64,000 nt of DNA. Source: Sulfurovum sp. (GTDB lineage Bacteria; Campylobacterota; Campylobacteria; Campylobacterales; Sulfurovaceae). The notes beneath the pieces were generated by a model that was not told the DNA's origin, searched no databases, and saw only the letters and a list, made by a program, of their open reading frames with translations. The DNA lies in contig NVUY01000008.1 in NCBI GenBank assembly GCA_002733215.1, positions 1 through 64,000 on the forward strand. The letters run 5' to 3'. Below, piece by piece: positions 26,750 through 35,321 of this stretch. Each line of letters starts with the position of its first letter. Positions within the stretch are counted from its first letter, which is position 1. The translations under genes and the position numbers were made by a program.

Positions 26750-27325
26750 TTATAGCTCTAAATAGCTCAATATCTTTTGATGTATGTTCTCAATACTATC
26801 GGTAGCATCTACTTCCAGATAGTCAATACCCAGTTTTTTCAAACTCTCGTGCATTTTATTTTGTACATTTAGTAGGTATTCTAATCCCCGTAACTCTATA
26901 CCATCGAGCTTTTTTTCAGAGGTTCTTTGCTGTAATGTCTCCATGTTTGTTAGAAACAAGATGATTTTATCAGGAAAATGTCCACTTAACGCAAACTTGT
27001 TGAGTCCGACCAGTTCTTCAAAATCAAAATCATCATTGGCAAGTGCATACCCAATCCCTGAAAGAAAGCCTCTATCGGAGATAATCGTTTTGTCTTTATT
27101 GGGTGCAATAATTTCCTGGTAATGTTCTGCACGGTCAGCTAAAAACAGCAGGAGTTCTGCTCGTTTAGAAGCTAAATTGTCTGCAAGGAGTATTTCTCTG
27201 GCTTTTTTCCCAAAAACAGTACCGCCAGGCTCATGTGTGACTATGACCTCTGGATGTTTTTGTGCTATGAGGTCTATCTGCGTACTTTTCCCACAAGTGT
27301 CTATACCTTCAAAGAGTATGTACAT
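26750..27325 (-). CDS. tmk: Thymidylate kinase
   Basis: 191 aa. Phosphorylates dTMP to dTDP. The P-loop is FEGIDTCGKSTQ, the substrate DR motif is in ISDRGFLSGIGYA, and THEPGGT follows the first strand. The lid region is short. The start overlaps the coaD stop by one base, so ubiX, coaD and tmk form one transcription unit. Confidence 0.95.
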   Translation of the reverse strand: MYILFEGIDTCGKSTQIDLIAQKHPEVIVTHEPGGTVFGKKAREILLADNLASKRAELLLFLADRAEHYQEIIAPNKDKTIISDRGFLSGIGYALANDDFDFEELVGLNKFALSGHFPDKIILFLTNMETLQQRTSEKKLDGIELRGLEYLLNVQNKMHESLKKLGIDYLEVDATDSIENIHQKILSYLEL

Positions 27326-27810
27326 TAGCTTAGGTATCCTTGTATCATTTTAAGTACTGTAGGATGAAGAAGATGTTCCACCTTGCCATTAAAAGGTAAA
27401 ATGGAACGAACAACAGAAGAGCTTACATAGCCATACTCAAGACTAGGCATAAGGAAGATAGTCTCTAAATCTTTTTTAAGTGAGGCATTGGCATAACCCA
27501 TTTGGAGTTCATACTCAAAGTCACTCACAGCTCTTAAACCACGTACTAAGATGTTAGCATCTAATTCATCAGAGAGGTCAACAAGCAGTTTGTTAAAGCC
27601 TATGACTTTGATATTCATCATCCCTTCGGTACCTGCTTTTACCATAGCAACACGTTGTTCCAGCGTGAACATAGGTTTTTTAGCGGTAGAGTCTGCCACA
27701 GCCACGATGATTTCATCAAACATATGGGATGCACGTTTGATAATGTCTAAATGTCCTACCGTAATAGGGTCAAATGTCCCTGGGTATATGGCACGTCTGA
27801 TACTACTCAT
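27325..27810 (-). CDS. coaD: Phosphopantetheine adenylyltransferase
   Basis: 161 aa, standard size. The penultimate step of CoA synthesis, joining ATP and 4'-phosphopantetheine. The nucleotidyltransferase motif YPGTFDPITVGHLDII (TxGH) opens the protein. RGLRAVSDFEYELQM and the terminal SSVVRSI follow. It starts right after the ubiX stop. Confidence 0.96.
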   Translation of the reverse strand: MSSIRRAIYPGTFDPITVGHLDIIKRASHMFDEIIVAVADSTAKKPMFTLEQRVAMVKAGTEGMMNIKVIGFNKLLVDLSDELDANILVRGLRAVSDFEYELQMGYANASLKKDLETIFLMPSLEYGYVSSSVVRSILPFNGKVEHLLHPTVLKMIQGYLS

Positions 27811-28338
27811 TTATTTTCTCCCCCATCTTTCATACAAATTATTTTCAATACCTAAAACATCATACCACTTCCCAATGATGAATTTCTCCATATCTTCCAG
27901 AGAAGAAGATTCAGAATAATATCCCATCACAGGAGGTGCGACTATGACACCCAATGCGGCTAATTTTTGCATATTTTCCAAAGCGATGGCAGAAAAAGGC
28001 AACTCTCTTGGAGCAAGAAGTAGCTTTTTCTGCTCTTTCAGTGCCACAGCAGCGACACGGGTAGGTAAGTTGTCAGATATGCCACAAGCCACCTTTGCCA
28101 ACGTGTTCATGCTGCAAGGGATGATAGCAGTCGCATCGACTCTAAAAGAACCGCTTGATATTGAAGCCGCAATATTATCTGATGAATGCAGTGTGACTTG
28201 TTTGTTTTCAAAAGATTCAACAGTAAGGGCATTATCTGAAACAACAACATGCACTTCGATCTCTGAAGGCAAATAGTCAACAAACTTCTTGCCCAATAGA
28301 ACACCACTGGCACCGGTAATTGCAACGACGAGCTTCAT
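27811..28338 (-). CDS. ubiX: Flavin prenyltransferase
   Basis: 175 aa from MKLVVAITGASG. The track's extra 11 residues extend towards a palindrome and lack a ribosome site. It binds FMN through ITGASGVLLGK and has PCSMNTLAKVACGISDNL plus LAPRELPFS, the family signatures. It makes prenylated FMN for UbiD-type decarboxylases; no ubiD is in the window. Confidence 0.93.
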   Translation of the reverse strand: MKLVVAITGASGVLLGKKFVDYLPSEIEVHVVVSDNALTVESFENKQVTLHSSDNIAASISSGSFRVDATAIIPCSMNTLAKVACGISDNLPTRVAAVALKEQKKLLLAPRELPFSAIALENMQKLAALGVIVAPPVMGYYSESSSLEDMEKFIIGKWYDVLGIENNLYERWGRK

Positions 28339-28351
28339 GATATACCTAACT

Positions 28352-28380
28352 CTCGTTCCCATGCTCTGCATGGGAACGAG
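28352..28380. repeat. REP-like palindrome CGTTCCCATGC...GCATGGGAACG
   Basis: CTCGTTCCCATGC-tct-GCATGGGAACGAG, a 13-bp perfect stem with 3-base loop, 13 bp upstream of ubiX. The CGTTCCCAYGC word is widely scattered in bacterial intergenic DNA. No U-tract lies on the minus strand, so it is not a clear terminator for the gene at 28464. Confidence 0.65.
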
Positions 28381-28463
28381 GTTTTATTTATTTTATTAAA
28401 AAGATTATATCAGAAAGAAAATTAGTTTTTGGATTTATATTCCAATAGGAAGTATCCTATAAC

Positions 28464-29276
28464 TTATTGTATCTTGAGTCCTAGCATTTTGGCAATATTT
28501 AATACAGACTCTTTATGTTCTTCTGGAGAATGCCTGTACCATTCCTTTAATTTTTGGGAAATATCTTTATGCTTATTTTTTTTCCCGAGATTCAAATATT
28601 GAATGCTGCGGACATCAAATTTACCTGATTTAATTAATCGATAGATAGCAGTTCCTACGACTTCATTTTTTTTCCTTAAATAAGGATTCTTTCTCAGAGA
28701 CTCCTCATGTATAATGAGCCATTCAGATAAATGATCACTGTTACCCCTATGTTCCTCAGAGAGCAAGTTGATAAGATAATCTTTGAGTGAAGAAGCATAT
28801 GGTTTCCAACTAGGATGAGGAGGTGTGTGTTCCCACTGGATACTCATCTTATCTATAGTATGAAGAGATATGGCTTCACATAATGATTCTTCGAACCATT
28901 GGTTCTTATCATTGCCTTTTTCATAATTAGATAAAATATGGCAGAATTCATGAGAAAACTGATAGGCTAGCTGTGCCCAATAATTACCAGCAATATTTAC
29001 AAAGATAATATATTCGTTATTTTGTCCTCTTTGATAAAGTACTTTTGGACCTCGTTTGTCATTTTTTAAGAGTATTGGATTTAGCTTTTTCATAGGAAAA
29101 TAAGGCATTAAATTTGATACTACGGATACTGCAACTGCCCGAACAGCAACACCTTCGTCATAATTCCAGTTATCGAGTACTGGGTAAATATCTACAGCAT
29201 TATAATTTTTTGCATAGGCAGGTGAGTTTAAAAGTACTATAAGCAGTGCCATTGCTATACATTTTAAGTATTTCAT
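28464..29276 (-). CDS. Putative secreted gluzincin-like metallopeptidase
   Basis: 270 aa. A signal peptide ends near NSPAYA (residue about 22). Residues 109-113 read HEFCH, an HExxH zinc site, and FEESLCEAIS follows at about 128-137 with candidate third-ligand Glu residues. This is the arrangement of gluzincin peptidases. The rest is unlike any family I know. It is periplasmic or secreted by its signal. It stands alone between ubiX and the divergent M6 peptidase gene. Peptidase activity is inferred from the motif only. Confidence 0.6.
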   Translation of the reverse strand: MKYLKCIAMALLIVLLNSPAYAKNYNAVDIYPVLDNWNYDEGVAVRAVAVSVVSNLMPYFPMKKLNPILLKNDKRGPKVLYQRGQNNEYIIFVNIAGNYWAQLAYQFSHEFCHILSNYEKGNDKNQWFEESLCEAISLHTIDKMSIQWEHTPPHPSWKPYASSLKDYLINLLSEEHRGNSDHLSEWLIIHEESLRKNPYLRKKNEVVGTAIYRLIKSGKFDVRSIQYLNLGKKNKHKDISQKLKEWYRHSPEEHKESVLNIAKMLGLKIQ

Positions 29277-29570
29277 ACATTAATCCAATTGTATCCAAGT
29301 TTTATGGCTTGTTGTAAACATAATAATATCTAAATTAACTATGGAATATTTGAAATTTATAAGAGATAATATGTATCTAGGAGTCTGTTAATATAAACAG
29401 CAGTGGTACAAAAGATAAGGCTCTAGAAAATATAGGTGGCGACTGAGCCTAAAGTTTTATAGTTTTAAGAAAAGATTAAAAAAACTTTAAGAAGAATAAC
29501 ATATCGTAGGGGATAAGATATAGTTATGCGTAGCAGCACTAAAATTTAAGATAAAAAAGGAGGAAATAAA
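29277..29570. other. Divergent intergenic region with a structured leader
   Basis: No gene seen. It holds the 12-bp form of the CTAGGAGTCTGT word at 29377-29388, a TCTGTT/AACAGCAG hairpin, and a longer stem AGGCTC...GAGCCT at about 29420-29450. The strong ribosome site AAGGAGGAAATAAA closes the region. The leader does not match any riboswitch class I can name. Confidence 0.4.
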
Positions 29571-31850
29571 ATGCCAGCACCATTTATGGATAAGATATTT
29601 ACATTTACCCAACCAGATGGAACGAAGTTTAAGGTACGTGGTACAGGTGATCAAGGTTATGCGGTGTTTGAAACGTTAGATGGTTATACCGTTGTTAAAA
29701 ACCCAAACACTGGATTTTATGAAATTGCTCAAATTTCAGATGATGGCACAATGCTAGAACCGGCATCTGCCCCTCAAGGTAATTTAGATGCTACGAGGGC
29801 TGGTGCTGCACCTGGAGTAAGGATTGACCACGAAGCAGCGCGCGCCAGAGGGATGGAAGGCGTTTTAAGAATGGGTGGAAGAAGATGTGATCTACGTCGT
29901 GAACAACGTAAAAACCTTTCCAGAGCAAGACGTAATTTAGATGGTCCTGTTATGGCACCGCCGCAACGTGATACTGTTGGAGATTTTGTGGGGCTTTGTC
30001 TTTTGATAGACTTTTCAGACGAACTTGGAACCATTACAAAAGAGGAAGTTGAAAAGTTTTGTAACGAAGAAAATTATTCTGGTTTTGGTAACAAAGGATC
30101 GGTTTATGATTATTTTCTAGACAATTCTATCGGTCGCTGTCGTTATACAAATATAGTGGCGGAGTATTATAGAGCCAAACATCCTAAATCGTATTATACT
30201 GATCCTAATATCTCACAGGGAATACGTGCCAGAGAGTTGATCGTTGAGGCGCTTGCACATTTAGAAGCCAATCACTTTGATTTTACAGCCTTGACTGCAG
30301 ATAGTGATGGTTTTGTCTATGCTATGAATGTTTACTATGCAGGAGAAGTGGTGAATAATTGGGCAGAGGGATTGTGGCCACATGCCTGGCATCTTGCCGC
30401 ACCTGTAGAGTTAGCAGTTGGAAAGTCAGCTTTTGATTATCAGTTTACGGACATGAGTCATGAACTGTCACTAGGTACATTCTGTCATGAAAATGGTCAT
30501 ATGTTATGTGATTATCCAGATTTATATGATTATGGAAGTGAATCAAGCGGTGCCGGAGCGTATTGTCTTATGTGTGCTGGAGGTAACATCGATGAGAAAA
30601 ATCCAACCCATATCTCTGCGTATTTAAAGAGAATGTCTGGCTGGGCAAAAAGTGTTGTATCTATCCAACCAAATCAACACATAGCACTTGCTGCAGGTAA
30701 AAATGAATTTGCTATTTTCTCTAAAGACAGTGGAGAATACTTTATCATTGAGAACCGTCAAAAGTCTGGTCGAGATGTTTCTTTACCAGATGAAGGACTT
30801 GCTATTTGGCACGTGGATGAAGATGGTAGTAACAGCAATGAACAGATGACACCAGGTAAACATTACGAACTCTCTTTAGAGCAGGCAGATGGAAATTTTG
30901 ACTTAGAGAGATCAAGGCATTACGGTGATTCAGGAGATCTTTTTGGTGAAACAAATAAGAGATTCTCAACTTCTACTACACCTAACAGTCTATGGTGGGA
31001 TGGTACAGTCTCCAACCTTGATATGAGTGAAATTACACATCCAAACAGTACTGTAAGTTTCAAAACTACATATGAAGGAAATTTGCAAGCAGTTCAAGGT
31101 GAATCTACACCAGCAATAGATATACCTGATAACCGAGCTGATGGGATATTTGACTCAATCGTACTTAGTCAAGATGCAAATATTATAGGTGTTGAAGTAA
31201 CATTAGACATTTCTCATACCTATCGGGGTGACCTTCAAGTAACACTACTGACTCCTTGGGGAGTTGCTATTGTTTTGCATCAGCGTAATGAAGGAGGAAG
31301 TTCAGATAATATTCAAAAAATAATCAATGAATCTGACTTGCAAACATTGTCTTTACTCCATGGACACAGTACCAAAGGTGCTTGGATGTTACAAGTACAG
31401 GATTTAGCTCCTGCTGATGTTGGAATCCTTAATCATTGGGCTTTGAAATTTACTGTCGCTTCCCCCTCTCAAGGTAAGGTCGTACTTGAAGAAGTTATAG
31501 GTGTACACATTCCAGACGATGACCCCGTGGGGATTATACGAACACTCTCCAGTAGTGCTACAGGTAACATAGCAAGTGTGGAAATCTCTGTTGATATTGT
31601 CCATACATGGATTGAAGATTTACAAATTAGTCTACGCTCACCATCGGGAACAGATGTGATCCTCCATGACAATGTTGGTGGAAGTAATGATAATATTATG
31701 GAGACCTATACAGAAACTACAACGCCACTGTTGGGTACTCTTGTCGGACAACCTATAGATGGAGAATGGCAACTTCAAGTGTCAGATCAGGCTGGTCAGG
31801 ATGTCGGTAAATTAAACAGTTGGCGTGTGGTTATTCATCCTGAACAGTAG
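29571..31850 (+). CDS. M6-type metallopeptidase with two P/homoB-like C-terminal domains
   Basis: 759 aa. The N terminus (TFTQPDGTKFKVRGTGDQG) and GFYEIAQ are typical of the propeptide of M6 (immune-inhibitor A-like) proteases. The zinc site is HENGH at 306-310 with DYPDLYDYG after it. Two proprotein-convertase-like beta domains follow (about 515-640 and 640-759), each with a GDLQVTLLTPWG- or EDLQISLRSPSG-like core and a GxWxLQVxD ending. No signal peptide is visible, odd for a protease expected outside the cell. AAGGAGG gives a very strong start. Substrate unknown. Confidence 0.85.
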   Translation: MPAPFMDKIFTFTQPDGTKFKVRGTGDQGYAVFETLDGYTVVKNPNTGFYEIAQISDDGTMLEPASAPQGNLDATRAGAAPGVRIDHEAARARGMEGVLRMGGRRCDLRREQRKNLSRARRNLDGPVMAPPQRDTVGDFVGLCLLIDFSDELGTITKEEVEKFCNEENYSGFGNKGSVYDYFLDNSIGRCRYTNIVAEYYRAKHPKSYYTDPNISQGIRARELIVEALAHLEANHFDFTALTADSDGFVYAMNVYYAGEVVNNWAEGLWPHAWHLAAPVELAVGKSAFDYQFTDMSHELSLGTFCHENGHMLCDYPDLYDYGSESSGAGAYCLMCAGGNIDEKNPTHISAYLKRMSGWAKSVVSIQPNQHIALAAGKNEFAIFSKDSGEYFIIENRQKSGRDVSLPDEGLAIWHVDEDGSNSNEQMTPGKHYELSLEQADGNFDLERSRHYGDSGDLFGETNKRFSTSTTPNSLWWDGTVSNLDMSEITHPNSTVSFKTTYEGNLQAVQGESTPAIDIPDNRADGIFDSIVLSQDANIIGVEVTLDISHTYRGDLQVTLLTPWGVAIVLHQRNEGGSSDNIQKIINESDLQTLSLLHGHSTKGAWMLQVQDLAPADVGILNHWALKFTVASPSQGKVVLEEVIGVHIPDDDPVGIIRTLSSSATGNIASVEISVDIVHTWIEDLQISLRSPSGTDVILHDNVGGSNDNIMETYTETTTPLLGTLVGQPIDGEWQLQVSDQAGQDVGKLNSWRVVIHPEQ

Positions 31851-31921
31851 GCTTTAAGGGATTGCTTCTTAGTTATGAGCAACATCTAGCAAGACCAATC
31901 CTTGTAAGTGTGTGAGAGATA

Positions 31922-31938
31922 CTAGGAGTCTGTCGGAA
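31922..31938 (+). repeat. 17-bp repeated word (copy 2)
   Basis: CTAGGAGTCTGTCGGAA, exact inverse match to 17844-17860, just upstream of the decayed antitoxin gene. It probably marks an old insertion end or a dispersed small element. Confidence 0.5.
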
Positions 31939-31968
31939 AACTGCAAAAAAGTATACAAAGGATAAGCA

Positions 31969-32239
31969 ATGAAATACACAGATGAAGAACTAGAGTTATT
32001 GGATGCATTAGAGCAAAAAAAGCCAGAAACAATTGCTTTTGACAATGAAGAGTTAAAAACTATGGCAGGAGATACGCTAGAGTATCTGAATGAAAAAAAG
32101 CAAATCAGCATCAACCTCAAGCGTTCTGACCTTGACTTTATCAAGCAAAGGGCTTAAAGACATAAGTATATCATACCAGAGTATCATTCAGTCATTGGTT
32201 CATAACTATACTACTAATAAATTGGAATTGAAGCATTAG
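31969..32239 (+). pseudogene. Frameshifted CopG/BrnA-like antitoxin gene
   Basis: The first frame gives 62 residues, MKYTDEELELLDALEQ...INLKRSDLDFIKQRA, then stops at 32157. Moving forward one base at about 32153 continues as LKDISISYQSIIQSLVHNY to a stop at 32239. Together these make the usual antitoxin pattern of a linker and a ribbon-helix-helix ending in Y-Q-S/T-L-I-x-x-x-x-H-x-Y. So a one-base change split the gene. AAAGGATAAGCA precedes the ATG. No toxin gene lies next to it; the next genes are a complete RelE/Xre pair. A sequencing error is possible. Confidence 0.7.
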
Positions 32240-32256
32240 CATCACCTGACACCTAT
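32233..32256 (+). repeat. 24-bp dispersed repeat (copy 1)
   Basis: GCATTAGCATCACCTGACAC... matches 35401-35424 with one difference. Both copies lie in the toxin-antitoxin patch near transposase remnants. Confidence 0.5.
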
Positions 32257-32378
32257 TTACAACCGACCACACAGCCAGAATTTAAATCATACTTTCGCTG
32301 TAAGGGTTAAAGGGTAATGGGTTATCATTATCACCTCGTTTATCTAGGTACGCCATTGACTTATTCTTGTATTTATAT

Positions 32379-32384
32379 TATACT
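32379..32384 (+). promoter_or_regulatory. -10 element of the RelE/Xre toxin-antitoxin operon
   Basis: TATACT ends six bases before the toxin ATG at 32391, with no ribosome site between. The toxin message would be nearly or wholly leaderless. Confidence 0.4.
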
Positions 32385-32390
32385 AGTTAC

Positions 32391-32702
32391 ATGGAAATAG
32401 TAGAAACCTCACTCTTTACCAAAGAAATAACGCGCATTTTAACTGATGATGAGTACAAAGTATTACAAAATGCATTGGTAACTAACCCCAAAAGTGGAGC
32501 AGTTATCAAAGGCTCAGGTGGGTTAAGAAAAATGAGATGGAAAGTTAAGGGTAGTGGTAAAAGTGGTGGTATTCGTACCATTTACTACTACCAAGAGAGT
32601 GAGAGTCTGTTACTTATGATATATCTTTACGAGAAGAATAAAACAGAAAACCTAACACCTAAGCAGATAAAAATGCTTAGAAAAACATTTATAGAGGAGT
32701 AA
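32391..32702 (+). CDS. RelE/HigB-type toxin
   Basis: 103 aa from MEIVETSLFTKEI; the track start adds eight residues covering the promoter. The body has the RelE order: F-x-K-E helix, then AVIKGSGGLRKMRW, GKSGGIRTIYYY and LLLMIYLYEKNKTENLTPKQ. This is the DUF1044/HigB type of ribosome-dependent RNase partnered with an Xre antitoxin. The toxin precedes the antitoxin by 3 bp, the usual order for this type. Confidence 0.88.
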   Translation: MEIVETSLFTKEITRILTDDEYKVLQNALVTNPKSGAVIKGSGGLRKMRWKVKGSGKSGGIRTIYYYQESESLLLMIYLYEKNKTENLTPKQIKMLRKTFIEE

Positions 32703-32705
32703 ATC

Positions 32706-32987
32706 ATGGATGATGCATCATTTAACAAGCTACTAGAAAGCACAAAAGAAGCCAAAGAGATACTGGCTAAAAAAACAAGCCCTAGCCGTACCTTTTACAT
32801 AGAAGAACCTAACGCAAAAAAGATACGTTCTAAATTTCACCTGACACAAAATGAATTTGCCAAAATGCTCAATATCTCTGTAGCCACACTACGTAACTGG
32901 GAACAAGGCAGAAGAAGACCAGAAGGCCCTGCAAGGGTGCTTCTGAATGTTGCCAATCGTAATCCTGAGGTTTTGATGGGGTTGTAG
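32706..32987 (+). CDS. Xre/HigA-type antitoxin
   Basis: 93 aa. A helix-turn-helix spans about residues 45-90: IRSKFHLTQNEFAKMLNISVATLRNWEQGRRRPEGPARVL. The N-terminal helix (LLESTKEAKEILAKK) likely wraps the toxin, as in NadS-type proteins. It should neutralise the upstream toxin and repress the operon. AGAGGAG overlaps the toxin end and serves as the ribosome site. Confidence 0.9.
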   Translation: MDDASFNKLLESTKEAKEILAKKTSPSRTFYIEEPNAKKIRSKFHLTQNEFAKMLNISVATLRNWEQGRRRPEGPARVLLNVANRNPEVLMGL

Positions 32988-33064
32988 TAGGATGGTTTAT
33001 GGGCTACCACGTGCAACATGGAGTTAGATAGTTATTTGTTATTTTATGGGCATATACAGTAGAT

Positions 33065-33093
33065 TTGACATTAGATACTTATAATGATATACT
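33065..33093 (+). promoter_or_regulatory. Sigma-70 promoter of mazEF
   Basis: TTGACA at 33065-33070 and TATACT at 33088-33093 with 17 bp between them, near-consensus spacing. The start site would fall about 20 nt before the mazE ATG. Confidence 0.7.
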
Positions 33094-33120
33094 TTGGATA
33101 TACATAAAAAAGGATTTATA

Positions 33121-33366
33121 ATGACAGCAACCATTTCTAGTTGGGGAAATTCTCAGGGATTACGCTTTCCTAAAGATGTTATGAAAGAACTACACCTTTC
33201 AGTAGGTGATAAGATGAAAATCTTAGTAGAAAATCAAACGATTATATTAAAGCCTATTAAAGAGCCACGCGAAAAGTTTGATATTAATGTACTTGTAGCT
33301 GAAATGCCAAGTGACTACAAAGCTCGTGAAGTATTTGATGATGCTGCAGGGCTAGAAGAGTGGTAA
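33121..33366 (+). CDS. mazE: MazE/AbrB-type antitoxin
   Basis: 81 aa from MTATISSWGNSQGLRFPK; the track adds nine residues upstream, but AAAGGATTTATA precedes this ATG. The swapped-hairpin DNA-binding domain is typical (ISSWGNSQGLRFPKDVMKELHLSVGDKMKI). The acidic tail (MPSDYKAREVFDDAAGLEEW) binds and blocks MazF. It overlaps mazF by 7 bp. Confidence 0.92.
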   Translation: MTATISSWGNSQGLRFPKDVMKELHLSVGDKMKILVENQTIILKPIKEPREKFDINVLVAEMPSDYKAREVFDDAAGLEEW

Positions 33367-33710
33367 GGTATATCCCCGAACAAGGCGATATAGTAGCACT
33401 TAACTTTGACCCACAAAGTGGTCATGAGCAAAAAGGGCGAAGACCTGCTATTATCGTAAGCAATAAGGTTTTTAACAAACATTTAGGACTTGCCTTTGCT
33501 TGCCCCATAAGCAATACGAAAAGAGATTTCCCTTTTCATGTAAAAGTTGAAAGTGATAATATTACAGGCTATATCATGGCAGAACAGATGAAGTCTATAG
33601 ACTATCATTCTAGGAAAATTAAATTTATAGAAAAAGCTGATGAGAAGACTATCAATCGGATATTGGGGATTATTGATAGTATCTTGGATTTGAATTCGGG
33701 GAGTAGTTGA
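33360..33710 (+). CDS. mazF: MazF/PemK-type mRNA interferase toxin
   Basis: 116 aa with a GTG start inside the mazE end. PEQGDIVALNFDPQSGHEQKGRRPAIIVS is the hallmark MazF start, with the catalytic Arg in KGRRPA. ACPISNTKRDFPFHV and AEQMKSIDYHSRK follow, the latter holding the Thr/Ser-Asp region. It cleaves RNA at short sites when freed from MazE. No damage is visible. Confidence 0.92.
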   Translation: MVRYIPEQGDIVALNFDPQSGHEQKGRRPAIIVSNKVFNKHLGLAFACPISNTKRDFPFHVKVESDNITGYIMAEQMKSIDYHSRKIKFIEKADEKTINRILGIIDSILDLNSGSS

Positions 33711-34029
33711 TGAGTTATCATTATCACCTCGTATCCTTACTCTTGTCGTTGTCACCCGACCCCTAAAATTTGTCGTTGTCACCCGACCCCTAAAATTCGA
33801 CCCCTAAAATTCGGTATCTGGGTATATCAGCCGCTTTGGTTTCTTATGTCTTTAGGAGTTCTGGTGATTAGTGGTTTGTTACCTGACCCTAAATTTTTGA
33901 CCCTAAATTTTTTATGACTTTGTTACCTAATCCTAAAGTTTATTAGGGGTTGGGTGAGGAGATATATAGGTAATAAAATCCCTATATTTATGATATACTT
34001 AGGTATTAAGATACCCATAGGAGTATGTA
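33711..34029. repeat. Non-coding stretch of short tandem and dispersed repeats
   Basis: About 319 bp without an intact gene. It has GACCCCTAAAATT three times, twice inside a longer TTGTCGTTGTCACCC unit (about 33745-33812), then ACCCTAAATTTT-like words after 33880. A word GTTATCATTATCACCTCGT (about 33713) also occurs near 32321. It contains the transposase remnant at 33812-33871 and ends in the ribosome site of the ATPase gene. Confidence 0.6.
33812..33871 (+). pseudogene. Transposase C-terminal remnant (copy 1)
   Basis: Reads RYLGISAALVSYVFRSSGD then stop. The 86 bp from 33812 to 33897 match 35462-35547 at all but a few bases. The peptide is a helix-turn-helix end such as those on REP-associated (IS200-like) tyrosine transposases. 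The catalytic part is missing. Confidence 0.5.
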
Positions 34030-35241
34030 ATGCTAGAAAAAATCACCATAGAATCAAAAAAATTCTTATTAAGAAATAACCTCGATTATAAAAGATACTT
34101 TATTAAAGAAGATAAAATAAAACATCGTCTTACAATAATTACAGGGCAAAGAGGCATAGGTAAGACCACCACTATCGCTCAGTATATGGCAAAATATCCA
34201 GAAGTAAAATCTTTGTATGTAAGTATGGATAGTTTTCTTATTGGTGAATTGAGTATGTATGAGATTGCTGAAGTGTTCGAGGCTGATGGAGGTAAGCTTT
34301 TGTGTTTTGATGAGATCCACAAGTACAGTAACTGGTCGCAAGAGCTTAAAAGTATCTATGATAACTTTCCAAATCTTCAAGTACTGGCATCTGGTAGTTC
34401 TGCTTTAGAGATAAATCGTGGCAGTCATGATTTAAGTAGAAGGGCGCATCAGCTAAAAATGTATGGTATGAGTTTTAAAGAATATTTAGAGTTGACGTTA
34501 GCGTTGAACTTCGATACATTGACACTAGAACAAATACTCAAGACTCATGAAACTTTAGCTTTTGACATTGCTATGAAGCTCGAACATAAAGGTAAAAAAA
34601 TCCTTCCATTGTTTAAAAAATATCTCAAATCAGGATATTATCCTTATTCTTTGAGTATAGATGATGAAGATATATTTTTAGATATGTTGAAACAAAATAT
34701 TAATGTGTCACTCTCTAGCGATTTACTTTTTGTCTACCCTTCTTTAGATGGCAATAGTATCAAAAAGCTCAAACTTCTTCTAAGTATCATCATGGAGAGT
34801 GTCCCTTTTGTACCTGTCATAGAAAAACTAAAGCATTCACTAGATGTGGGAGATGGAAGAACGCTAAAAGACTATTTTATCAAGCTAGAAGATGCTGGTA
34901 TTTTAAAATTACTCATGAAAGCAAGTTCAAAAGGTTTAGCCAAATTAGAAAAACCTGAAAAGATTTACTTGGACAATACAAATTTGTTGAACATTGTAGA
35001 AGCCAATGTAGGTACAGTAAGAGAAACATTTTTTTTAAACATATGCAGTAAAGAACATAAAGTCACATACCCTAAAAAAGGAGATTTTTTAGTAGATGAC
35101 ACCTATTTGTTTGAAATAGGGGGTAAGAATAAAGGTTTCTCACAGATAAAGGATATAGAAAACTCCTATATCGCGATGGATGACATAGAGACAGGCAGTG
35201 GCAATAAAATTCCTCTTTGGTTGTTTGGGTTTTTGTATTGA
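34030..35241 (+). CDS. AAA-type ATPase with DUF4143-like C terminus
   Basis: 403 aa. Walker A is ITGQRGIGKTTT (about 40-51), Walker B LLCFDEIHKYSNW, and sensor ASGSSALEI. Then come RRAHQLKMYGMSFKEYLEL and a C-terminal domain with a nuclease-like EIGGKNKGFSQIKDIENSYIA. This is the AAA_14/DUF4143 family common in mobile patches; its action is unknown. A ribosome site AGGAGTATGTA precedes the ATG. It stands alone between repeat-rich gaps. Confidence 0.85.
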   Translation: MLEKITIESKKFLLRNNLDYKRYFIKEDKIKHRLTIITGQRGIGKTTTIAQYMAKYPEVKSLYVSMDSFLIGELSMYEIAEVFEADGGKLLCFDEIHKYSNWSQELKSIYDNFPNLQVLASGSSALEINRGSHDLSRRAHQLKMYGMSFKEYLELTLALNFDTLTLEQILKTHETLAFDIAMKLEHKGKKILPLFKKYLKSGYYPYSLSIDDEDIFLDMLKQNINVSLSSDLLFVYPSLDGNSIKKLKLLLSIIMESVPFVPVIEKLKHSLDVGDGRTLKDYFIKLEDAGILKLLMKASSKGLAKLEKPEKIYLDNTNLLNIVEANVGTVRETFFLNICSKEHKVTYPKKGDFLVDDTYLFEIGGKNKGFSQIKDIENSYIAMDDIETGSGNKIPLWLFGFLY

Positions 35242-35321
35242 TCTTGTGATGTGGTGCTAGAGCGTTTTTGTAAAAGTATCTACATAGGTGGTGAAATAAC
35301 CCACGATATAGTGGTGTATGG

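Noticed and set aside
33745-33898. CRISPR-like array
   Set aside because: The repeat units are short, overlapping and separated by unequal spacing with no spacers or cas genes.
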